From NCBI GenBank assembly GCA_964468495.1, contig CAYXTI010000015.1, positions 18,487 through 82,486 of the forward strand: a stretch of DNA of 64,000 nucleotides, read 5' to 3'. The number at the start of each line of letters is the position of its first letter. Position 1 is the first letter of the stretch. This document shows positions 20,439-31,394 of this stretch, one piece after another. The position numbers were made by a program, and so were the translations under genes. Source of the DNA: CAYXTI01 sp964468495. GTDB lineage: Bacteria; Pseudomonadota; Alphaproteobacteria; Rickettsiales; Rickettsiaceae. The notes beneath the pieces are model-generated. The model saw nothing but the letters and a program-made list of their open reading frames with translations. It was not told where the DNA came from and made no database searches.

Positions 20439-21800
20439 TTAAGGTTTATTATAATGTATTATCTCCTTAAACTGACTTAAATGAGATATTTGATGAACAC
20501 AGCCGTTAAAATCAAATGTTGAATGACAATATATTTGTTTAAACCCTAGTTTTATTGCTTCTTTTAATCTAATTTCAGTATTAGAAACTTTTCTTACTTC
20601 TCCAGATAACCCCACTTCTCCAAAATATATACTGTTTTTTGCTAAAGGAATATTAAGTGCTGATGAGATTAGTGCAGCAGCAACTGCAAAGTCTGCTGCT
20701 GGTTCAGTAATTTTTAATCCACCAGCAATACTAAGATATACTTCATAATTAGTCAAATTTAATCCTAACCTAACAGCAAGTATTGCTATTATCATAGATA
20801 ATCTATTTGCATCCCATCCTACTAAAGCCCTACGAGGAGTAGGCATGTTTGTAGGAGCAACTAAAGCTTGTACTTCTACTAACACAGATCTTGACCCTTC
20901 CATAGTAGCAAAAATAGCACTCCCACTTATATTATTTGCTCTATCCATCAACAAAATTTCAGAAGGATTTTTAACTTCTATTAACCCGGTACTAACCATC
21001 TCGAATACTCCTATTTCATTAATAGAACCATATCTATTTTTTATTGCTCTTAATATACGAAAATGATTATAATAATCGCCCTCAAAATACAATACTGTAT
21101 CTACCATATGCTCTAAAAGTTTTGGTCCAGCAATCTGTCCTTCCTTGTTAACATGACAAGCAATTAATAATATTAATTTATTTTGCTTTATATAATTAAT
21201 TAAGGTATTAGCAGAAGTTTTTATTTGAGAAACTGTGCCTTGCAAAGATGATATTATACTTGAAGTAATAGTTTGAATAGAATCAATTACTATTAATTTT
21301 AAATGTCTTTTATTAGCTTCGACCGTTACTATAATATCTTCAAGATTTGTAGATGATAATAATAAAGCTTTATTATTATTAACCTTTAGACGTTTTGCTC
21401 TTAACTTAATCTGATCTAAAGATTCTTCGCCTGTTATATATAAACAACCAATATTATCATTAGCTAAATTAGCTACCAATTGTAGCAATAAAGTAGATTT
21501 TCCAATACCAGGATCACCTCCTATAAGGACTGTAGAACCAATAACAAATCCTCCACCTAAAACCCTATTTAATTCATTAATTGATGTAGGGATCTTTACA
21601 TAATCTTCTATATCTAAGTTATTATTAATAAAATTATCCAACATCTGAATATTCCCATCAGGAATACTACTTATATTCTTAAGAGGAATAAATTCTTCAA
21701 ATAATGATCCCCATTGCTCGCAATCTAAACATTGCCCTGTCCATTTATTAGTAACTGCACCACAATTATTACAAGAATAAATTTTTTTATTTTTTTTCAT
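20439..21800 (-). CDS. radA: DNA repair protein RadA (Sms)
   Basis: RecA-like ATPase that helps branch migration in recombination. The N-terminal zinc finger has Cys 10, 13, 24 and 27 (CNNCGAVTNKWTGQCLDC). Walker A is GGDPGIGKSTLLLQ, the RadA-specific motif reads KNRYGSINEIGVF, and a Lon-protease-like domain ends the protein (KITEPAADFAVAAALISS, FGEVGLSGEVR). The length of 453 aa is normal. It is the last gene of the leuS-rluB-rsmD-radA run, and its start overlaps rsmD by 14 nt. Confidence 0.96.
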   Translation of the reverse strand: MKKNKKIYSCNNCGAVTNKWTGQCLDCEQWGSLFEEFIPLKNISSIPDGNIQMLDNFINNNLDIEDYVKIPTSINELNRVLGGGFVIGSTVLIGGDPGIGKSTLLLQLVANLANDNIGCLYITGEESLDQIKLRAKRLKVNNNKALLLSSTNLEDIIVTVEANKRHLKLIVIDSIQTITSSIISSLQGTVSQIKTSANTLINYIKQNKLILLIACHVNKEGQIAGPKLLEHMVDTVLYFEGDYYNHFRILRAIKNRYGSINEIGVFEMVSTGLIEVKNPSEILLMDRANNISGSAIFATMEGSRSVLVEVQALVAPTNMPTPRRALVGWDANRLSMIIAILAVRLGLNLTNYEVYLSIAGGLKITEPAADFAVAAALISSALNIPLAKNSIYFGEVGLSGEVRKVSNTEIRLKEAIKLGFKQIYCHSTFDFNGCVHQISHLSQFKEIIHYNKP

Positions 21801-22350
21801 ATTGAAGAATTAATAACTTATTTTTACCATAATATCTTTCTTCTTTTAATCGTAAATAGTCATAGTGCTTAATTATATAACCTACAGACATTTTTACTAC
21901 TATTATCGCACCATTACTCATCCATTCTTTAGTATATAATCTAAATAATACCTTATTTATAAGATCTGTATAATATGGAGGATCAATAAAAATAAGATCA
22001 TACTGATATTTGGACTTAGGTAAAAATACAATATTAGCTTTTAAAAAATCGATATTTTTTATTATACCAAGCACAGAAGCGAACATTTTCGCTGCTAATA
22101 AATATTTATAATTAATATCAACTAATAAAGATCGTTTTGCTCCTCTAGACAAAGCTTCAAATGCTATAATACCTGTCCCAGAAAATAAATCTAATACATT
22201 ACTACCTACTATAATGTCTTCTTTAGCAAATTTAGCTGACTTAAGTATACTAAATAAAGACTCCCTCATTTTAGAGGTAATAGGGCGATATCTTGAATCT
22301 TTATCTACCGGGATCAATCTACCTTTATATTTTCCTTCTATAATTCTCAT
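21787..22350 (-). CDS. rsmD: 16S rRNA (guanine-966 N2) methyltransferase
   Basis: Methylates G966 of 16S rRNA during small-subunit assembly. The N-terminus MRIIEGKYKGRLIPV and RPITSKMRESLFSIL are typical. The SAM site is VLDLFSGTGIIAFEALSRGA and the catalytic motif is IFIDPPYY. The length of 187 aa is normal. The ATG at 22350 is preferred over an in-frame GTG at 22359, because family members begin MRII. The gene lies 69 bp after rluB and overlaps radA. Confidence 0.92.
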   Translation of the reverse strand: MRIIEGKYKGRLIPVDKDSRYRPITSKMRESLFSILKSAKFAKEDIIVGSNVLDLFSGTGIIAFEALSRGAKRSLLVDINYKYLLAAKMFASVLGIIKNIDFLKANIVFLPKSKYQYDLIFIDPPYYTDLINKVLFRLYTKEWMSNGAIIVVKMSVGYIIKHYDYLRLKEERYYGKNKLLILQYEKK

Positions 22351-22419
22351 AAAGATCACTAATTTGTTATTTAGTAGTATGTTAATACTTTTTTTCTGAG
22401 ATAATTTATTAAGCTCTAA

Positions 22420-23130
22420 TTACCGATAAATAATCTTATTAATAGTATAGGGAATTATACCTTCCCTATACTTACCTGGCTTTAAACTATCTAGATTATA
22501 CTGACCATAACTAATTCTTATTAATCTATTTACTTGTAAACCAAAACTTGCGAATACTTTCTTAATTTCACGATTTTTTCCTTCAGACAATACTACTTTA
22601 TACCACGCATTACTTCTTATTGATCTAATAAAGCTAATTGACTTTACTTTATATTGCATATCAGAGATTCTAATTTCTGTATTACTCAAATTAATAATTT
22701 TTCTTGCACCAAAAGCTCTTACTAAATAGACTCTTTCTATGTTATTCCTTGGAGATTCCATATAGTGAGCTATTGTACTATTATTAGTAAGTAATAATAA
22801 GCCTTCACTGTTTATATCCAATCTCCCTATAGATATGACCCTTGGCAACCTATCATGTAATAATCCAAACACTGTAGGTCTTTTTTGGGGATCATCATGA
22901 CTAGTTATAACACCAACAGGTTTATAATATAACCATATCCTTGGGATAAGATTTGTTTTAATAATCTTATTATTAATCTTTACAATGTTTTTTTCTTCTA
23001 AAACTTTAAATGCAGGAGATGTAACAACTTGATTATCAACAACAACAAAACCTTGAAAAATCAACTCTTCGGCTTTTCTTCTTGAGCATATACCTGCAGC
23101 AGAAATAAATTTTGCCAATCTTACAAGCAT
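22420..23130 (-). CDS. rluB: Ribosomal large-subunit pseudouridine synthase, RluB/RsuA family
   Basis: Isomerises a uridine in 23S rRNA (U2605 by homology). An S4 RNA-binding domain occupies the first about 60 residues (RLAKFISAAGICSRRKAEEL). The catalytic domain has the motif with its Asp in SIGRLDINSEGLLLLTN, then LSEGKNREIKKVFASFGLQV and VNRLIRISYG. The length of 236 aa is normal. It starts 13 bp after the leuS stop, so it is probably in the same transcript. Confidence 0.92.
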   Translation of the reverse strand: MLVRLAKFISAAGICSRRKAEELIFQGFVVVDNQVVTSPAFKVLEEKNIVKINNKIIKTNLIPRIWLYYKPVGVITSHDDPQKRPTVFGLLHDRLPRVISIGRLDINSEGLLLLTNNSTIAHYMESPRNNIERVYLVRAFGARKIINLSNTEIRISDMQYKVKSISFIRSIRSNAWYKVVLSEGKNREIKKVFASFGLQVNRLIRISYGQYNLDSLKPGKYREGIIPYTINKIIYR

Positions 23131-23143
23131 AAAACCTCACTAT

Positions 23144-25717
23144 CTATCGTTCTAATACTATATTAACTATTTTCTTTGATATTAGCACTATCTTCTTTAT
23201 AGGATATTTTTGTATATGCTTTTTTATCACTAACAAATTAATTACAGTCTCTTTTATAAGATTATCAGAGTCATCATTAGAAAATTTATGTACAGCCCTT
23301 AACTTACCATCTACTTGAATTGGTAACACATAATCTCCTTTAGTCAATTTTGCTTCATTATAAACCGGCCATGGCAAAAGATATAAAGGTTTCTTATATC
23401 CAATATTTTGCCACAATTCCTCTGTGATATGCGGGATAAATGGATTTAACAACCTAATCATCGTAGTAATTCCAAATGCAATAACATTTTTATCTTCATT
23501 ACTACTTGTACTATTTAAACCATTAAATAATTCTCTTATATGTGCTAAAGCTTTATTTAACCTATATGCGTTAATATCTTCAGAAACAAATTTTATTGTA
23601 TTATGAATTAATTCTTGCAAGGGGCTATTTTTAGCATTCTCATCTATTTTATTATCTTCAAACTCTATATTATAATTATTAATATCAACTTTTATATTAT
23701 TAATTAATCTAGTATAAACTAAATTTACTATCTTACTAATAAATTTTTTATAACTATCTAAGCAAGAAACCGACCATTCTAAATCCCTATCAATAGGAGT
23801 ATCAGATAATGCCATTATACGATTTACATCTGCTCCATATCTCCTTATTACTTCATCTAAATCTATTACATTTTTCTTTGATTTACTCATTTTTTCTACT
23901 GGACCAACAGTAACTACTAAACCATTAGACCTACTAACTAGTTTTCCTTCCTCTTTCTTTACTTCGCTAGGAGATAACCATTTACCTGTATCATCTTTAT
24001 ATGTCTTATGTAAAACCATTCCCTGAGTTAATAACTGTTTTATAGGTTCTCTTATATTAATGTAACCACAATCGGCCATAATCTTAGTAAAAAACCTAGC
24101 ATAAAGCAAATGTAAAATAGCATGCTCGACTCCTCCTATATATAAATCAATAGGCATCCAATAATCTGACAACTCTTTATTAACCATACCTGTATATTTA
24201 GGAGAACAAAAGCGTAAAAAATACCATGAAGACTCAAAAAAAGTATCAAAAGTATCAGTTTCCCTTATCCCTGGACCTTGACACTTAGGACATTTTACAT
24301 ATTTCCAACTTGGATGATCATCTAATGGATTCCCTAATACAGCAAAATTCACATCTTCAGGTAGTTTTACCGGTAAATCTGATTCTTTTACTGCTACTAT
24401 TCCACATTTATTACAATAAATGATAGGAATAGGACAACCCCAATATCTTTGTCTCGATATACACCAATCACGTAATCTATAATAACAACACTTTTTACCA
24501 ATACCTTTTTGTTCAAAAAGCTCAATTATATACTTCCTTGCTTCTTTTACACGCATACCATTTAAAAAACTAGAATTTATCATTATATCTTCTAGTTGAT
24601 ATATATATGCTTCTTTATCTAAATTAATCTTATATTGATTACTTTTTACAATTTGTTTAATATCAATTCCATAATTTTTAGCTAAAATAAAATCTCTTTG
24701 GTCATGAGCTGGACACCCAAAAATAGCCCCTGTACCATATTCGATCAGCAAAAAATTAGCAATAATTATTGGGATAGTTCTACTAGGGTCAAATGGATGA
24801 ATAGCATAGTATCCTGTGTCTACAGCTTCTTTATCTTCTTGTGCTAAGATTGCGTCTTCTAAAGAAAAATGATCATATTTATCTATAAACCTATTTATCG
24901 CTTCCGTTTTTACTATATTCTTGACCCAAGGGTGATTATATGCTACCGCTATAAATGTCACCCCAAATAATGCTTCAGGAGTAGTTGAATATACTTCTAA
25001 TTTATCATTACTATTTAAAACTTTAAAAGAAAAAATAGCCCCTTCTGATTTACCTATCCACTTTTTTTGCATTAATTTTACCTTCTCAGGCCAGCCATCA
25101 AGAAAATCTAAATTATTCAATAATTCTTCTGAATAATTAGTAATTCTTAAGAACCATTGCTTAAAATATTTTCTTTCTATAATGGCTCCTGATCTCCATC
25201 CTTTCCCATTTTCTACTTGTTCATTTGCTAATACTGTATTATCAACAGGATCCCAATTTACTACCGATTCTTTCTGATAAACTAATCCTTTATGAAATAA
25301 CTTTAAAAAAAAACTTTGCTCATGCTTATAATAATCAGAATCACAAGTAACAATTTCTCTGCTCCAATCATATATAACACCAATAGAATTAAGCTGTTGT
25401 TTCATAACCGAGATATTATTATAAGTCCATTTTGATGGTGATAACTTATTAGCCCGTGCTGCATTCTCAGCTGGAAGACCAAAAGCATCCCACCCCATAG
25501 GATGTAAAACATTATACCCTTTAGCATGAAAATATCGTGCTAACACATCTCCTATTACATAATTACGTAAGTGACCTACATGAACCTTACCAGATGGATA
25601 AGGAAACATTTCTAAAATATAGTATTTTGGCTTATCTCCTAACTTATCCTTGGCTTTAAATGCAGAATCCATTAACCAAATATTCTGCCATTTCTTTTCT
25701 ACTTCAAAAAAATCCAT
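23144..25717 (-). CDS. leuS: Leucyl-tRNA synthetase
   Basis: Class I synthetase charging tRNA-Leu. The HIGH-type motif is [15 protein letters not shown] near residue 40. The editing domain contains [12 protein letters not shown] and [11 protein letters not shown]. The leucine-specific and zinc-like region has Cys pairs (YCNKCG and CPKCQG). The KMSKS motif is [18 protein letters not shown] near 610, followed by an anticodon-binding helical domain and a short C-terminal domain. The length of 857 aa is normal. It heads the leuS-rluB-rsmD-radA run. Confidence 0.97.
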   Translation of the reverse strand: MDFFEVEKKWQNIWLMDSAFKAKDKLGDKPKYYILEMFPYPSGKVHVGHLRNYVIGDVLARYFHAKGYNVLHPMGWDAFGLPAENAARANKLSPSKWTYNNISVMKQQLNSIGVIYDWSREIVTCDSDYYKHEQSFFLKLFHKGLVYQKESVVNWDPVDNTVLANEQVENGKGWRSGAIIERKYFKQWFLRITNYSEELLNNLDFLDGWPEKVKLMQKKWIGKSEGAIFSFKVLNSNDKLEVYSTTPEALFGVTFIAVAYNHPWVKNIVKTEAINRFIDKYDHFSLEDAILAQEDKEAVDTGYYAIHPFDPSRTIPIIIANFLLIEYGTGAIFGCPAHDQRDFILAKNYGIDIKQIVKSNQYKINLDKEAYIYQLEDIMINSSFLNGMRVKEARKYIIELFEQKGIGKKCCYYRLRDWCISRQRYWGCPIPIIYCNKCGIVAVKESDLPVKLPEDVNFAVLGNPLDDHPSWKYVKCPKCQGPGIRETDTFDTFFESSWYFLRFCSPKYTGMVNKELSDYWMPIDLYIGGVEHAILHLLYARFFTKIMADCGYINIREPIKQLLTQGMVLHKTYKDDTGKWLSPSEVKKEEGKLVSRSNGLVVTVGPVEKMSKSKKNVIDLDEVIRRYGADVNRIMALSDTPIDRDLEWSVSCLDSYKKFISKIVNLVYTRLINNIKVDINNYNIEFEDNKIDENAKNSPLQELIHNTIKFVSEDINAYRLNKALAHIRELFNGLNSTSSNEDKNVIAFGITTMIRLLNPFIPHITEELWQNIGYKKPLYLLPWPVYNEAKLTKGDYVLPIQVDGKLRAVHKFSNDDSDNLIKETVINLLVIKKHIQKYPIKKIVLISKKIVNIVLER

Positions 25718-26355
25718 AATTTTTTAATATTCATTGTCGTATATTATACTTTTTCTGATAGATCGCTTTATCATTAAGAACTATTTTCTTCTCTATCATC
25801 AAAACTAATTTCTTATTTTTTCTTTAGTCCACCTACTTACCGTTCATAAATTTTTTTCAAATAAAGCCACATTTATATTATTAGAAAAAAACTATCTTTT
25901 GAATAAAAACAATAATTTTAAACTTACACTATCTTTATTATCAAGTTAGTATAGCAATAAGTAATAATCTCTCCTATTTTATTATTAGCAACATTTAAAA
26001 CCATAAAAATTATACAAAAACTGATAAAATATCTTGCCTTTATTGATTTTTTCCTACCTTTCTTTATCCCTTATATCTAAAAGAGATCATATTTTGCATA
26101 TTTCTCTTTCTAAACGTGAGACAGAATAATACATGTGTAAAAAAACTACTAACAATAACATTGCATATGCATAAATAAACTATTCTTGTTATAACGCTTA
26201 CCATCACTGCAAAATAAAAATATTGCTACAAAAAGCACTTTACGCCTGTCCTTAATATACTAAAACTTCATCTATACTACAATAAAAAGATACTAGAGAA
26301 ACCTTAAATTAAATACTCCAACTTTAATTAAAATAAATAATCGCTTTCTTAAGAA
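25718..26355. other. Gene-free stretch between the leuS promoter side and the FKBP-like gene
   Basis: 638 bp with stops in every frame and no recognisable protein, tRNA or ncRNA motif. On the plus strand it has somewhat more C and T than the neighbouring spacers, which could be the trace of a decayed minus-strand gene, but I could not recover a family match. Part of it must hold the promoter of the leuS operon. Confidence 0.5.
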
Positions 26356-27426
26356 TTATCCATGAGGTAAATCAGTGCTAGGAGTAGAAATAGAATGATC
26401 AAAATTAAAAAACTCAATCATAAAAATTTCTTGCTCATTAAATAATGTCTTAGGAAAAATAACACTATACTGAGAATTAAACGAATGCATTATATTACCA
26501 GGAATAATAACTGTTCTTGTTCCAACAGGGATTTTATTATGTAATGCATGTGAAAAAACTATAGGGTAATTATTATCTCCAATATTCATATTAATCTTCT
26601 TCTTTTCATCTAAAGAATTATATAAAACTTCTCCATTTTTTAGACTAGTTATTTTTGCATCACAAATTACCTTATGTCCACATAACAACGGTAATTGATA
26701 AGTGATTGTATTATCAAACATCTTTACATTTTCATTATCTACAAAATTTTCAGGCTTAATATCATGTAGTATTACTGACACTTTTACAATCTTATGTAAA
26801 TCTAAAGAACTTGTTTGAGAATTAACCGCTTTTAAGTTAGGATAGTAATTTACTATATTTGCTGTTCTAGTTTGCCCTGTTTTCATTCCTACAATAACAG
26901 CATCAAGCATAGGTATAATTTGATTCAGTCCTAAAGTTATAGTTTTAGTGCCCTGTTCTATTATTGAGTTTTCCATATTAAATATAATATATTCAATACT
27001 AACTGTATGACCACAAGAAGCAGGACCTTTTACTCCTATACCAGTAGTCTCTATCTGAAACATTTTTGTTATTAATATATCTTTATTCAACTCAATACCT
27101 TGATCTGTTGATGTAATAGGGTAATTAATTGGTTTTAATAAATTCATTATAGTTTTTTTCCCATCTTCTGTTTTAACAACATTCAGTATTATATTAGAGA
27201 TAGTTCTTTCAATAAAATTACCTTCTACTTTTATTTGTTCTTTTTTACCTTTTACTTCACTATTATCTAAGTTATCTTCCTTTTCATTAATATTACTTTT
27301 TTGATCTTCTTGTGGAGTTTTAAAATATTGAAAAATATTTTCTGGAATTGATATATTCGCAATAATTTGCTTAAAAATTAAATATATAATAACTATAGTC
27401 ATTAAAGTTGTAAAAATTTTATTCAT
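26356..27426 (-). CDS. Membrane-anchored protein with two FKBP-like domains
   Basis: 356 aa. A single N-terminal hydrophobic helix (about 5-25) would anchor the protein facing the periplasm, followed by a charged linker (30-65). The first module has FKBP-type landmarks: GHTVSIEYIIF, then LGLNQIIPMLDAVIVGM and KTGQTRTANI, as in the beta strand and the IPG-helix-GM turn of FKBP. The second module repeats the pattern more loosely (CGHKVICDAKITSLKNGEVL, then SHALHNKIPVGTRTVIIPG). The Trp and several aromatic residues that line the isomerase pocket are missing, so it may be a chaperone rather than an enzyme. It stands alone, without an operon partner. Confidence 0.65.
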   Translation of the reverse strand: MNKIFTTLMTIVIIYLIFKQIIANISIPENIFQYFKTPQEDQKSNINEKEDNLDNSEVKGKKEQIKVEGNFIERTISNIILNVVKTEDGKKTIMNLLKPINYPITSTDQGIELNKDILITKMFQIETTGIGVKGPASCGHTVSIEYIIFNMENSIIEQGTKTITLGLNQIIPMLDAVIVGMKTGQTRTANIVNYYPNLKAVNSQTSSLDLHKIVKVSVILHDIKPENFVDNENVKMFDNTITYQLPLLCGHKVICDAKITSLKNGEVLYNSLDEKKKINMNIGDNNYPIVFSHALHNKIPVGTRTVIIPGNIMHSFNSQYSVIFPKTLFNEQEIFMIEFFNFDHSISTPSTDLPHG

Positions 27427-27594
27427 AAAACACCTACTGCGCTATTATATTTAATAATTTCAAAGAGAATATTATTCAGTAAAACAAACTATATACTCAA
27501 CATTTTTTAATATTATTTTATATTGTATAAAATAATAAATCAGCTAATGTTTTAGTACTTCTATTTAAGCTTATATTTACTAATTAACAATGGT

Positions 27595-27672
27595 TGGTGG
27601 GCTTGGTAGGACTTGAACCTACGACCACTCCGTTATGAGCGGAGCGCTCTAACCAACCTGAGCTACAAGCCC
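27595..27672 (-). tRNA. tRNA with CAT anticodon (Ile2 more likely than elongator Met)
   Basis: On the minus strand: perfect acceptor GGGCTTG/CAAGCCC, D arm GCTC/GAGC with loop AGGTTGGTTA, anticodon stem CTCCG/CGGAG with loop CTCATAA (anticodon CAT), T stem GTAGG/CCTAC, discriminator A, CCA encoded. The G-rich acceptor resembles tRNA-Ile, so this may be the AUA-reading tRNA-Ile2, whose C34 is changed to lysidine by TilS. It is not an initiator, since 1-72 is a G-C pair. The choice between Ile2 and elongator Met is uncertain. Confidence 0.9.
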
Positions 27673-27892
27673 TTTTAATAATACCCCTACATCAACCTTC
27701 CTTTTTTATTTAGGTAAGATTTATACAAATTTTTATTACCTTAGATAAAACCATATAATATCCTAAGTACTTTATAGACTCAAGCATTGGCAATTATATA
27801 AGATAATTTTACTGCGAGCAAATACAAATTTTTATCAAATATTGTTGATACTACAAAAATAAAAAAATGTATATCTAAATTGCCTAGAAAGG

Positions 27893-29044
27893 CTATAATA
27901 ATATTCTTGGAATTAGATAATTATGCATTAATAACCCTTTAGGTGTTAATATAAAATAATTATCTTTTATCTTTACTAATCCTTTTTTAATATATAAATC
28001 TATAATTTCTAACTTTAAAACATCTTTTAGCACCAAACCAGTAAGTGAATAAAGCTTTGTCTCGCTTATTCCGTTAACTAACCTTGTCCCCATCATAATA
28101 ATTTCTTCTACTATCTCTGTTACAGTAAGCTGTACTCTATTTTGTACTCCATGACCATTTTCTATCACTGAACTAATCCATTTATTAGGCTTATGTAACA
28201 TGACTATAGAATATACTTTATTAAAGTTATGTATTCTACTATATGCTCCAGGACCTATACCAAGATACTCATTATAATTCCAATAAGATAAATTATGTAT
28301 ACATTTTTTATTTGATTTAGCATAATTTGAAATTTCATATCTATAAAAATTATGTTGTAATAAAAACTCATTAGTCCAATTATACATAACAATAGATTGA
28401 TTCTCTGATGGCAATATTATCTTATTATTTTTAAATAATAAAAAAAAGATTGTTCCTTTTTCAATAACAAGTTGATATAGCGATATATGATTACCTGCTA
28501 AAGATAATGCAAGCTTTATTTCATCTTGCCATTCTTGAAATGTTTGTTTAGGCCTAGCATAAATTAAATCAAATGAATATTCTGGAAATATAGTACTAGC
28601 CGATTTTATAGCATTAATACTTTCTTTTGCAGAATGAGTACGACCTAAAATTCTTAAACCTTTATCATTAAATGACTGCGCTCCTATTGAAACTCGATTA
28701 ACTCCTATTGCTCTAAATTCCTTGAATTTTTTAATTTCATATGAAGTAGGATTTGCCTCTAAAGTAATCTCACAATCATGCGATATTGTTGTTACCTTGG
28801 CAAGACTATTAATAATCCTGTCAACCATAAAAGGTTTCATAAGTGATGGTGTCCCACCTCCAAAGAATATAGATGATATTATTTTTCCTTTAATTTGATC
28901 AACAAAATAATTAATCTCCTTTAAATAACATTCTAACCATTGATTATAATCTATATTATTATTAACATATGAATTAAAATCACAATAAGGGCATAAAGAT
29001 AAACAAAATGGCCAATGAATATAAATAGCTATATTTTTTTTCAT
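27893..29044 (-). CDS. hemW: Radical SAM heme chaperone HemW
   Basis: HemN-like radical SAM protein. The cluster Cys are 14, 18 and 21 (FCLSLCPYCDF), without the fourth Cys of true HemN (CxxxCxxCxC), which places it in HemW, a heme-delivery protein, rather than coproporphyrinogen dehydrogenase. Further signatures are FFGGGTPSLM, NRVSIGAQSFND, and HNLSYWNYNEYLGIGPGAYS. The length of 383 aa is normal. Older annotations call this gene hemN. It follows xthA by 3 bp in the ubiB-xthA-hemW run. Confidence 0.92.
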   Translation of the reverse strand: MKKNIAIYIHWPFCLSLCPYCDFNSYVNNNIDYNQWLECYLKEINYFVDQIKGKIISSIFFGGGTPSLMKPFMVDRIINSLAKVTTISHDCEITLEANPTSYEIKKFKEFRAIGVNRVSIGAQSFNDKGLRILGRTHSAKESINAIKSASTIFPEYSFDLIYARPKQTFQEWQDEIKLALSLAGNHISLYQLVIEKGTIFFLLFKNNKIILPSENQSIVMYNWTNEFLLQHNFYRYEISNYAKSNKKCIHNLSYWNYNEYLGIGPGAYSRIHNFNKVYSIVMLHKPNKWISSVIENGHGVQNRVQLTVTEIVEEIIMMGTRLVNGISETKLYSLTGLVLKDVLKLEIIDLYIKKGLVKIKDNYFILTPKGLLMHNYLIPRILL

Positions 29045-29047
29045 TTT

Positions 29048-29833
29048 TTATATACTAATATTTAAAATAAATGGGACATGATCAGAAGTTCTGACCCAGT
29101 TTCTAGTATCAGAAAAAGAATTTATAGATTGTAACCTACTTTTTAAAGATTGACTTACCCAAATATGATCTAGTCTTCTGCCTCTATTAGAACGCTGCCA
29201 ATCTTTATTCCGATAACTCCACCAACTATATAATTTCTCTTTTAAGCTAACAAAATAACGACCACTATCAATAAAATTAAAAGAATCTTGCAAATCAAAT
29301 AAAGCTTTTCTCTCTAAGTCAGTATGACTAATCACATTTCTAAGTTGATAACTAGACCATACATCATGTTCATAAGGCGCTATATTAAAATCCCCTAATA
29401 ATATTAGATTATTATCATATCTACGATTCAAAACAAACCATTCTTTTATTAGCTTAACAAAACACAGTTTATGCTTATACTTTAAATTCTTTTTAATATC
29501 AGGTTCATCTCCTCCTGCTGGGACATAAAAATTATGAATTTCTATATTATTAATTGTTGCTGATATATGTCTTTTGTCATCATTATATAAGTTTAATGAA
29601 AAATATTTCTCTATCGGAATTTTTGATAATATAGCTACACCATTATAGGATTTTTCTCCTGAAAATACTATATGTTTAAATCCTATAGATTGAATATAAT
29701 TTACTGGAAAAAATTTATCTTCTGTTTTTGTCTCTTGTAAACAGATAATATCTGCTTTTTGTATTTGTTGTAACTTTTGTAATAAACTAATTCTTAACCG
29801 TATTGAATTAATATTCCAAGTAATAATTTTCAT
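29048..29833 (-). CDS. xthA: Exodeoxyribonuclease III
   Basis: AP endonuclease and 3'-5' exonuclease of base-excision repair. The family pattern is complete: MKIITWNINSIRLR, ICLQETK, GVAILSK, LLGDFNIAPYEHDV, RRLDHIWVS and TSDHVPFIL, supplying the Asn, Glu, Asp and His of the active site. The length of 261 aa is normal. It sits between ubiB (29 bp upstream) and hemW (3 bp downstream) on the same strand. Confidence 0.96.
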   Translation of the reverse strand: MKIITWNINSIRLRISLLQKLQQIQKADIICLQETKTEDKFFPVNYIQSIGFKHIVFSGEKSYNGVAILSKIPIEKYFSLNLYNDDKRHISATINNIEIHNFYVPAGGDEPDIKKNLKYKHKLCFVKLIKEWFVLNRRYDNNLILLGDFNIAPYEHDVWSSYQLRNVISHTDLERKALFDLQDSFNFIDSGRYFVSLKEKLYSWWSYRNKDWQRSNRGRRLDHIWVSQSLKSRLQSINSFSDTRNWVRTSDHVPFILNISI

Positions 29834-29862
29834 ATAAAAAACACAAATAACATTTACTACAC

Positions 29863-31245
29863 TTATATAATTTTCAACAAAATAGTTTTTATAAAACGTA
29901 AGATTTTTGCTTCCAAAGATATATTTTTATTGGCCCAACTCTTAAGCCAAGGAGCAGTTAACTCTAGCATATTTGTATTAGGAATAAGACTTTGTATGAT
30001 TCCTTCTACTACAACCATAGTTTTTTGTAATAATAACAACTGAGGTTGAGTTTCCATACCAAATTCTTTAGTAACCATAAATAATTGTGATAGTAAAATA
30101 CCTATAGATATTTTCTTTACCTGCAAACTTAGTATAGGCTCAGCTATGGCTCTACAGCTTTGAGCAAAATATTCTAGATTTGTATTAATAGGAATAAAAC
30201 CTGCTTTATGATGAATCTCTGCAACTCTTTTATAGTTTCTTTCAAAGAATGAGTATAAAATTTCAGCTATTGCAAGTCTATCATTCTCAGATAGAATTCC
30301 TATTATACCAAAATCAATAAGAGATATTGTTCCATCATTTTTTACTATTATGTTCCCAGGGTGAAGATCAGCATGAAAAAAACCATCTCTAAAAGCTTGA
30401 TTAAAAAATATATAAGCTATTTTTTGAGCAATATTCTTTGGATCTAACTTAAATTCTCTGATTTTTTTGCTATCATAAACTGATACACCACTAATCCATT
30501 CTAAAGTTAAAATATCTTTTGTAGTAAGATTCCAATAAATCTTAGCAATATGAATATTACTATCACCTATAAAATTATCATATAATCTAGATCCAGCAGC
30601 TGCTTCAGATTTTAAATTTAATTCTAGCTTCATTGTTTCTTTAAAAACAGAGACTACTTCTATTGGTTTTAATCTTTGAGATTTCTTCACTAACTTAGAT
30701 ATTAGTTTTGCTAAAATTTCAAAAAAAACTATATCCTTATTATATTGGTGATATATTTTAGGACGTAATATCTTTACTGCAACATCTTGTCCATTTATCA
30801 ATTTAGCCTTATGTACCTGTGCTATCGATGCTGCAGCTATTGGAACTTCTTCAAAATAGGAAAAAAGCTCAAATATTTTTTTTTTAAAACTGCTTTCAAT
30901 CTTATATTTAACTATTTTACTATCAAAAGGAGGAAGTTTATCTTGTAAGAGCTGTAATTGTTTAGCTAAAGGTTCTCCTAATAAATCTGGCCGTGTAGAT
31001 AAAGTTTGACCCATTTTTATATAAATTGGCCCTAATTCAATAAAACTCATACTTAACCGCTCTTCAAAATTTCTCTTAGGCGATCTAAATATTGTTATAG
31101 GATAAAAAAATAAAGATAAAATATAAATTATAACTTTTATAAAATATGGGACTTTAATATAATCTTGTTTAGTAATAATTTGATATTTACAAATAATAAA
31201 AACAATTTTTACTACCACTAAGATTGACCTTAGAATATTAATCAT
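29863..31245 (-). CDS. ubiB: UbiB, ABC1/AarF-family ATPase for ubiquinone synthesis
   Basis: Atypical kinase-like protein needed for ubiquinone synthesis, membrane-associated. The N-terminal KxGQ-type motif (ELGPIYIKMGQTLSTRPDLL) is followed by the Ala-rich nucleotide loop (PIAAASIAQVHKAKL), the VAVKILRP lysine, HADLHPGNI and LIDFGIIG catalytic segments. The C-terminal hydrophobic helices seen in E. coli UbiB are absent or short (460 aa against about 545). It is first in the run ubiB-xthA-hemW and fits with ubiX earlier in the window. Confidence 0.92.
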   Translation of the reverse strand: MINILRSILVVVKIVFIICKYQIITKQDYIKVPYFIKVIIYILSLFFYPITIFRSPKRNFEERLSMSFIELGPIYIKMGQTLSTRPDLLGEPLAKQLQLLQDKLPPFDSKIVKYKIESSFKKKIFELFSYFEEVPIAAASIAQVHKAKLINGQDVAVKILRPKIYHQYNKDIVFFEILAKLISKLVKKSQRLKPIEVVSVFKETMKLELNLKSEAAAGSRLYDNFIGDSNIHIAKIYWNLTTKDILTLEWISGVSVYDSKKIREFKLDPKNIAQKIAYIFFNQAFRDGFFHADLHPGNIIVKNDGTISLIDFGIIGILSENDRLAIAEILYSFFERNYKRVAEIHHKAGFIPINTNLEYFAQSCRAIAEPILSLQVKKISIGILLSQLFMVTKEFGMETQPQLLLLQKTMVVVEGIIQSLIPNTNMLELTAPWLKSWANKNISLEAKILRFIKTILLKII

Positions 31246-31394
31246 ATTATTATTCTCTATTTATTAACTACCAAACATTATATTTTATTATTTACTATAA
31301 TATAGTAAAGTTTTTTCTTCTTTAACTTTCATAAGTTATCTTATAGAAAATTAAATATTTAAAATATTCTAAGATTATAGCTTTTAGAAAATCA

